A model generated the notes under the pieces. The model searched no databases, had not been told where the DNA came from, and saw only the letters and a list, made by a program, of their open reading frames with translations. A stretch of 43,548 nt of DNA from Nitrospirota bacterium (GTDB lineage: Bacteria; Nitrospirota; Nitrospiria; JACQBW01), in the NCBI GenBank assembly GCA_016178585.1, contig JACOTA010000015.1, forward strand, positions 1-43,548, written 5' to 3'. Shown here in pieces: positions 39,096-43,548 of this stretch; position 1 is the stretch's first letter, and each line of letters opens with the position of its first letter. The position numbers were made by a program, and so were the translations under genes.

Positions 39096-39322
39096 GATTA
39101 CCTTCCCTTCTTTTTTTATTAGCTCATCAAAGATATTGAATCTTCTTTAATAAAGCATAGTATAATTAATAGCAGGAGCAATTGCAATAAGGGGTCAAAA
39201 TCGTGTTTTGACTCATTTGCCCGTAAATAATTCCAAGGATAGAGTGGGGTGGAGTATTAGAAGGATATACTCAGAGACAATGGTAGGTAAAAAATCCAAA
39301 TCGGGAATTGGGGGACATCCAT
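39096..39322. other. Intergenic region with a REP-like hairpin
   Basis: GTCAAAA (39194-39200) and TTTTGAC (39206-39212) form a stem over a five-base loop, preceded by GGGG. No gene. The promoter of the HEPN module should lie at about 39110-39170. Confidence 0.45.
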
Positions 39323-40024
39323 TTACCAACGTAGGTCAAGCGATACCGTTAGAAATTTCGTCAACGGGGCGGAAGTCTGGCAGAGCCTGGCAAACCGGTC
39401 AATAAAGTCAGGAGAACCGGCATCTTTTTCGGAGAGTTCGGAGATCGACACAAAATCTTTTCGCTTTAGATCCTCTATAAGTGGATGGTCCGCATCAAAC
39501 CCGGCGGGTGGCCGCACAAGAGATTCGCCGTCTAATTTATGTGTTTTCTTGAATCTTTTATCGGAAAGGAGCGCTTTCCACTGTTTGGGACGGTTCGCAA
39601 TCGCTTCGCGGATTTTCTGAAGCGTATCTCTCTCCGGATGCCAGATTCCGGCTCCCGCAAAACTATTGCCCGGTTCGAGGTGGAGATAAAAACCGGGGGC
39701 ATGCGCGTCTTTGGCCATTTCATGACGGAAATGGATCCCGGCCATGGTCTTATAAGGACTTTTGTCCTTCGAAAATCGGGCATCCCGGTAGATGCGGAAA
39801 AGCGAACCTCCCACAGGACGGGAATCCGCGACATAATGGCGGCTGATCTTTTGTAAATGGGGCGCAAAATCGCGGATAAAGTCGAGAGAGGGGTTGCGAA
39901 CCTCCGCGATGTAACGGGCTTTATTTGCCGTAAACCACTCCCGGTTATTATTCATCTTCAATTCTGTCAGAAACTTAAAAAAATCAGCGTTGAAATAAAT
40001 GCGGTGGGTTAACGTGACTTTCAT
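39323..40024 (-). CDS. DUF2461-family protein
   Basis: 233 residues. FFKFLTELKMNNNREWFTANKARYIAEVRNPSLDFI, GGSLFRIYRDARFSKDKSPYKTMAGIHFRHE, APGFYLHLEPGNSFAGAGIWHPERDTLQKIREAI are the DUF2461 hallmarks. Function unknown, cytosolic. Its last residues (after LTKFL) are longer than usual, SLDLRW. It lies seven bases before the SRPBCC gene end, and a copy of its 3' end sits at 37798-37920. Confidence 0.85.
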   Translation of the reverse strand: MKVTLTHRIYFNADFFKFLTELKMNNNREWFTANKARYIAEVRNPSLDFIRDFAPHLQKISRHYVADSRPVGGSLFRIYRDARFSKDKSPYKTMAGIHFRHEMAKDAHAPGFYLHLEPGNSFAGAGIWHPERDTLQKIREAIANRPKQWKALLSDKRFKKTHKLDGESLVRPPAGFDADHPLIEDLKRKDFVSISELSEKDAGSPDFIDRFARLCQTSAPLTKFLTVSLDLRW

Positions 40025-40031
40025 CTGTTAC

Positions 40032-40424
40032 CTAACTCTTCTCCATCAGGTTTTTTAATACACCGAACTCATGTCTGAGCGCCTCCACCTGTCCGGCAAA
40101 AATCTCATCCGAAAGATCAGGGCTCTGAAAAAAGGTGAAGACATATTCAGCCCCTTGCCCATTTGAAATGACCCGTGATGCCACGTATCCCTCGACTCCG
40201 GGAGCCGGGGAGGTGTAAAAATCAATGACCCCCGTTTCCGCGTCAGTCATATACCGCACCGACATTTCACCATACGGGGTCTGGATCATCCATTTTTGTC
40301 CATCCCGCCGGATGCCCTGACAAAACTTGACGGCCCATTTAGGCATATTTTCCGGCCTTTCTAAAAAGTTAAACACCTTTTTGGGACTGGTCTCAATCGT
40401 AACAGTCTCAGTATGTGCCTTCAT
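40032..40424 (-). CDS. SRPBCC-family protein
   Basis: 130 residues. TVTIETSPKKVFNFLERPENMPKWAVKFCQGIRRDGQKWMIQTPYGEMSVRYM and YVFTFFQSPDLSDEIFAGQVEALRHEFGVLKNLMEKS fit the START-like fold. GGGAGGG precedes the ATG. It is followed directly by DUF2461 in the same orientation and probably shares a transcript. Confidence 0.8.
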   Translation of the reverse strand: MKAHTETVTIETSPKKVFNFLERPENMPKWAVKFCQGIRRDGQKWMIQTPYGEMSVRYMTDAETGVIDFYTSPAPGVEGYVASRVISNGQGAEYVFTFFQSPDLSDEIFAGQVEALRHEFGVLKNLMEKS

Positions 40425-40498
40425 CTTTATACCCTCCCTTTTTTTGTTTTAAGTTAATGAATAAGGGTATTCTCCCTTCAGAAGGTGACAACAGCTTG

Positions 40499-41209
40499 TC
40501 AGGAGTTTTTTGAGGGCGAAGAGAAGGCTTCCTTCTCACAGAGCCGGATAAAATCTTGAAGCGTTAAACCGGGTCGCGGTGTGAATGTAGCTTCCGTTTG
40601 CCGGGCTTCGATAATCCGGTCTGCCCGAAAGACCCGAAGATCCTGCCGCAACCGGCAATAGGCGGGGATCAGCCATACATTCGCATATCGAACCAGACCA
40701 AGAGGCTCGACTTCGCGCTTCGTTTTTTTACCCCGTGCAATTCCATCATACGTAATTGCCAGGACTTTCCGACGATTGACCGCTTCAAGTAGCAGACCCA
40801 TAGGTCCTGTAACCCGGTCAGGCGATTTAATCAGCACACGATCTCGACTCTCGGCCACACGGGCAAGCGCCTCGGAACTTAAGACCGCTTCGATCTTGGC
40901 GATAGCAGATCGAAGCCGGTCTTTCAGGGATGAATCCACCAGGGAATCTAACAGCCTGGCTCCAGTCGTTAGAGCTTCGGCCTCATCCGGCGAGAACGCC
41001 AATGGCCGGAGTTGAGTCGTTGGCGGCAGACGGTACCCGTCACCCGCCGTTCCCACCACGGGAAACCCGGCATCCTGAAGCGCCTGAATGTCCCGATAAA
41101 CAGTCCGGAGGCTGACCTCAAACTGTTCGGCCAGATCCCCGGCACGCAATCTTCTCCGGGCCGAAAGCAACAGACCAACGCTCAGCAGCCGTTCCAGCCG
41201 GGTCATCAT
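40499..41209 (-). CDS. YafY-type regulator (HTH and WYL domains)
   Basis: 236 residues. RLERLLSVGLLLSARRRLRAGDLAEQFEVSLRTVYRDIQALQDAGFPVVGTAGDGYRL is the DeoR-like winged helix. AITYDGIARGKKTKREVEPLGLVRYANVWLIPAYCRLRQDLRVFRADRI is the WYL domain, with Trp-Leu-Ile replacing WYL. It may bind nucleotide or other ligands. GGGAGAG precedes the ATG. Possible control of the SRPBCC/DUF2461 genes downstream is inferred from position. Confidence 0.9.
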   Translation of the reverse strand: MMTRLERLLSVGLLLSARRRLRAGDLAEQFEVSLRTVYRDIQALQDAGFPVVGTAGDGYRLPPTTQLRPLAFSPDEAEALTTGARLLDSLVDSSLKDRLRSAIAKIEAVLSSEALARVAESRDRVLIKSPDRVTGPMGLLLEAVNRRKVLAITYDGIARGKKTKREVEPLGLVRYANVWLIPAYCRLRQDLRVFRADRIIEARQTEATFTPRPGLTLQDFIRLCEKEAFSSPSKNS

Positions 41210-41270
41210 CTCTCCCTTTTCTTTTAATCATCATCTTGTCCGGATTCTAACCATGCCCCTAAGGCCAAAG

Positions 41271-41531
41271 CTATGGTTGCTTCTTTTCCAGTACTTCCAC
41301 TTGAGTGAGCAAGGGAAGACGATCGTTTTTCGCGACTTCCTTCCAGTCGCGGTCTGTCAATGCGCCTTCAATTGCCCAGAGAAGATTCAAGCTCGGGGCA
41401 CACCCCACGCGCTTCACCGCAACGAAAGCAGCCGCCGGACCCATTGCCCGCAACTGATCCTCCGTCTTGATGCCGGCGGCGGCAAGCATCTCTTGCGAGT
41501 GCCGACCTAGATTTCTGAGCTTTCTGATCAT
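41271..41531 (-). CDS. TfoX C-terminal-domain protein
   Basis: 86 residues. LRNLGRHSQEMLAAAGIKTEDQLRAMGPAAAFVAVKRVGCAPSLNLLWAIEGALTDRDWKEVAKNDR is the TfoX_C helix-hairpin-helix-like domain, whose N-domain occurs separately at 17879. Fifteen bases after the Cdd1-like gene's stop, so probably an operon. Confidence 0.88.
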   Translation of the reverse strand: MIRKLRNLGRHSQEMLAAAGIKTEDQLRAMGPAAAFVAVKRVGCAPSLNLLWAIEGALTDRDWKEVAKNDRLPLLTQVEVLEKKQP

Positions 41532-41546
41532 GATTCACCGCAGCCT

Positions 41547-41861
41547 TCACCAACGCGTCCGCATGCGCGTAGGGTCGGTTTTTTTAGGGATGGTCCCATC
41601 TTTCCAGTTCCACCATTTCAGCAACTCGGGATCATGAATGGTATTGCTCGCATAATACACAGCACACCGGAAAACATAAAGAACACAGCGGTCTATATGC
41701 ATACCGCGTAGCTGACAAAGATCACGATACATCTTTTCCGGGTCTTCGCCTTTAAGCTCTTTTATCTGTGAGTAACCAAGTTCCACGAAGTCCCGAGCGA
41801 GACTCGGGCCAACACCTGGAATAATCTGAAGTTCTTTCGAGGGGTTCGCATGGCGTTTCAT
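41547..41861 (-). CDS. Helix-hairpin-helix (Cdd1/pathogenicity locus-like) protein
   Basis: The ATG at 41861 follows GGAGGTGAG; 104 residues. LQIIPGVGPSLARDFVELGYSQIKELKGEDPEKMYRDLCQLRG shows the helix-hairpin-helix GVG motif, and DRCVLYVFRCAVYYAS is the Cdd1 (PF11731) signature with two Cys. Function unknown; possible DNA binding. Co-transcribed with TfoX_C. Confidence 0.85.
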   Translation of the reverse strand: MKRHANPSKELQIIPGVGPSLARDFVELGYSQIKELKGEDPEKMYRDLCQLRGMHIDRCVLYVFRCAVYYASNTIHDPELLKWWNWKDGTIPKKTDPTRMRTRW

Positions 41862-42057
41862 TCTCACCTCCATCTCTTCCGCAAGTCCAAGTCTAAATTA
41901 ACAGGCTCGCAGAAAGCAAGCGAGGCGGCGCTTTTCGCGAGTCCGTGTTGAACGCAATGTCAGGAGTGGGCCCGTGCATAGGCAACGAACAATGCGGTTT
42001 GAGCGGCAGAATCGGGACAATCCATTCGAAGCCACTCATTTTCCCTCCGTTTAATCT

Positions 42058-43206
42058 TTAACAACAGGATGTCTCCGCTTCGCCTGCCGGAGGACAACAA
42101 CTCTCTGAATTTGAAATTTCAGACCGAACCGTTCCCGGCTCATTCACCGTAAAGAGAGTTTTGTATGGCTCTCCCTTTAATTTTGATGCGGTATCGGTGC
42201 AGATCTCCACCCTTTTGTTCCGGGGAAAATAATGGCCTTCCTCATCCATAATCCCCTTGAAGGGACCCAGATAAATGGCCGTCTGGCCGATGAAATTGCA
42301 CCCTTCCTTTTTCTCAAATTTAAATCCTCTCACGGTGAGGGAATAAAAAGGATAGCCTTCCACCTCTTTCCAGAAGGCTTTCTTAATGATTTCCAGACCG
42401 TAAAAACCGGCCTCTTCCAGATAGGCCAGAAACTCTTCCTGGGTGAGTGCCCCTGAAATACACTCACCCCAGAGCTGGGGATTCAAGGCCAGTTTGGCCG
42501 AAACAGGATCTTCAGCGATAATATCTGAAATCACCGCTCGTCCATGATCTTTTAAGACCCGCCACATTTCCGCAAAGACCTTCTTTTTATCGGCCGAGAG
42601 GTTAATCACGCAATTGGAGGTGATCAGGTCAACCGTGCGATCCTCGACCGGAATGGCTTCCAGGTATCCCTTGCGAAATTCGACTACGTCGAATTCAAGG
42701 TTCTGAGCAACCGGAATTTTGTTTCGGTCGGCCACCTCCAGCATCGATGGCGTCATGTCCACGCCAATAACCTTTCCGGTTGGACCGGTCTTTTTGGCCG
42801 CGATAAAACAATCAATGCCCCCTCCCGAACCAAGGTCCACCACGGTCTCTCCCGCTTTTACCTGTGCTTGAGAAATGGGAGAGCCGCACCCATAAAACCG
42901 GTCGATCACCTCCTGCGGAATATGGCTGATCTCTTCAGTATTAAAATTCACCGGACAACAGAGCTCTTTTTGGGGCACCTCTGCCGCTTTTCCATAAAAT
43001 GCCTGTACCAGGTACCGGGTCTTTTCAACATTAAACGACAGGACACAATTCGAATGAAGAAGCGCCACCTCTTTTTCAACCTCGATTCCTGACCCATCGC
43101 TTCCGCAGGAGATGGCCCCCTCTCCCATGGCATGGTAAATGATTGGAGCTTGAAATCCCGATTTTAAATTGAATTGATTTTTCCGGCTTTCTGCCAGATC
43201 GACCAT
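42058..43206 (-). CDS. Arsenite-methyltransferase-like SAM enzyme (C-terminal half of a UGA-split gene)
   Basis: 382 residues from the first ATG (43206). The SAM motif I is [12 protein letters not shown] (122-133). SNCVINLS (C199) and [10 protein letters not shown] (C249) match the arsenic-binding cysteines of ArsM. YGCGSP (C107) and the terminal [13 protein letters not shown] add more thiols. It is in frame with the radical-SAM-like upstream frame: only a TGA (43254-43252) and 15 sense codons separate them, and those codons ([19 protein letters not shown]...) read as protein. The ATG has only a weak AAAGAG at poor spacing. A fusion interrupted by UGA is likely. Confidence 0.8.
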   Translation of the reverse strand: MVDLAESRKNQFNLKSGFQAPIIYHAMGEGAISCGSDGSGIEVEKEVALLHSNCVLSFNVEKTRYLVQAFYGKAAEVPQKELCCPVNFNTEEISHIPQEVIDRFYGCGSPISQAQVKAGETVVDLGSGGGIDCFIAAKKTGPTGKVIGVDMTPSMLEVADRNKIPVAQNLEFDVVEFRKGYLEAIPVEDRTVDLITSNCVINLSADKKKVFAEMWRVLKDHGRAVISDIIAEDPVSAKLALNPQLWGECISGALTQEEFLAYLEEAGFYGLEIIKKAFWKEVEGYPFYSLTVRGFKFEKKEGCNFIGQTAIYLGPFKGIMDEEGHYFPRNKRVEICTDTASKLKGEPYKTLFTVNEPGTVRSEISNSESCCPPAGEAETSCC

Positions 43207-43251
43207 GGTCTCTTTAATCAGGTTGATATAAAGATCATAGTAAGGGTCCTC

Positions 43252-43548
43252 TCATTCAATATCTCCTTTGCCGGTCAGACTTTTCGTATAGAAATAACTA
43301 TGCTCGATGTCCCCTCCCCCGGTTATAAAACGGAAGGGGTCTGCCTGCAGCCCTTTTTTATGGGCTACCGTGGCCTGGCGGAACTGTTTAGCCACTACAC
43401 TATTCTCCAGAAGGTCCTTCATCGACCTCTCAAATACATTCCCCAGATCCAACTTTGAAGTGTTGGCAAACGAAGCGGAGGGATAGAGGTGTCCATCGGA
43501 ATAAAGACAAAGGCTTTCCCAGCAGGCATTCCCAAGATCAAATTTAAC
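43252..43548 (-). CDS. Radical-SAM-like protein C-terminus (partial, gene enters from window end)
   Basis: A frame open from 43548 to a TGA at 43254-43252 (98 residues). NACWESLCLYSDGHLYPSASFANT looks like the auxiliary Fe-S (SPASM/twitch-like) segment of a radical SAM enzyme, and ITGGGDIEHSYFYTKS its end. The 5' part is outside the window, so the radical SAM CxxxCxxC motif cannot be seen. Continuity with the methyltransferase frame is described in the next-gene entry. Family call moderate. Confidence 0.55.
   Translation of the reverse strand, partial: VKFDLGNACWESLCLYSDGHLYPSASFANTSKLDLGNVFERSMKDLLENSVVAKQFRQATVAHKKGLQADPFRFITGGGDIEHSYFYTKSLTGKGDIE

Noticed and set aside
41874-42057. Gap before the methyltransferase as a small gene or riboswitch
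   Set aside because: Short, no frame with a start and ribosome binding site, no strong fold visible by eye.
43211-43234. Stem-loop after the in-frame TGA as a proven SECIS element
   Set aside because: Distance and stem fit, but the three-base loop has no G and the stem is AU-rich; kept only as supporting evidence of a candidate recoding.
1-43548. CRISPR arrays, tRNA or rRNA genes, prophage structural genes
   Set aside because: I looked for regularly spaced repeats, tRNA-like CCA ends and phage modules; none was convincing. A tool-based tRNA and ncRNA scan would settle this.

Overview
The window looks like a chromosomal segment of a Gram-negative (diderm) bacterium with roughly balanced base composition. 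It encodes outer-membrane barrels, lipoproteins, many Sec/Tat signal peptides and good AGGAG-type ribosome binding sites. No ribosomal or other marker gene is present, so the lineage cannot be fixed. The mixture of toxin-antitoxin remnants, spondin/propeller secreted proteins, a diversity-retroelement-like target and dispersed small palindromic repeats would suit Nitrospirota or a similar environmental phylum (weak inference).

Layout. 1-1400: the 3' end of an ISL3-type transposase, then an antitoxin/PIN-toxin pair whose toxin end is replaced by a small inverted-repeat element. 1391-6491: a four-gene, translationally coupled trans-envelope ABC cassette (ATPase, FtsX-type permease, LolA-like protein, outer-membrane barrel) divergent from a TetR gene, with two matched operators on its promoter. 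6570-17390: a minus-strand block of exported proteins: a dockerin-like protein, a beta-propeller lactonase homologue, two very methionine-rich small proteins, a Tat-exported MsrB, a DipZ-type CcdA-thioredoxin fusion, a disrupted Omp85-type protein, a two-repeat secreted protein, a histidine kinase/response regulator pair and a spondin-domain protein. Four intact promoters in this block (and a fifth on a remnant at 18.4 kb) carry the same three 11-bp direct repeats followed by a -10 box 15-16 bp downstream. I read this as the regulon of the encoded two-component system, and the Met-rich/MsrB/DipZ part as a possible renewable periplasmic oxidant (or Cu(I)/Ag(I)) sink. This is the best candidate for an undescribed system here.

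17495-25051: NTF2-like and TfoX-N proteins, a lone zinc-finger anti-sigma-like protein, an ECF sigma/anti-sigma pair, and an operon of membrane protein, SnoaL-like protein and metallo-beta-lactamase lipoprotein next to a LysR regulator with an internal deletion. 25193-29643: toxin-antitoxin territory (DUF1778/GNAT, PIN/UPF0175, a PIN gene with an internal deletion) mixed with a double CDGSH protein behind a 38-bp perfect palindrome and a DUF4242 protein. 29843-31054: a formylglycine-enzyme-fold protein that looks like a diversity-generating-retroelement target, with an unlisted 53-residue lipoprotein upstream; no reverse transcriptase is present in the window.

31330-43548: a 1.2-kresidue SARP/AAA/TPR regulator, alkylation-repair genes (Ada fragment, Ogt, Tag), SRPBCC, TetR and WYL regulators, a two-gene HEPN module, a DUF2461 gene with a 123-bp copy of its 3' end 1.5 kb away, TfoX-C and Cdd1-like proteins, and an arsenite-methyltransferase-like gene. 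The last is in frame, across a single UGA, with a radical-SAM-like protein that runs off the window end.
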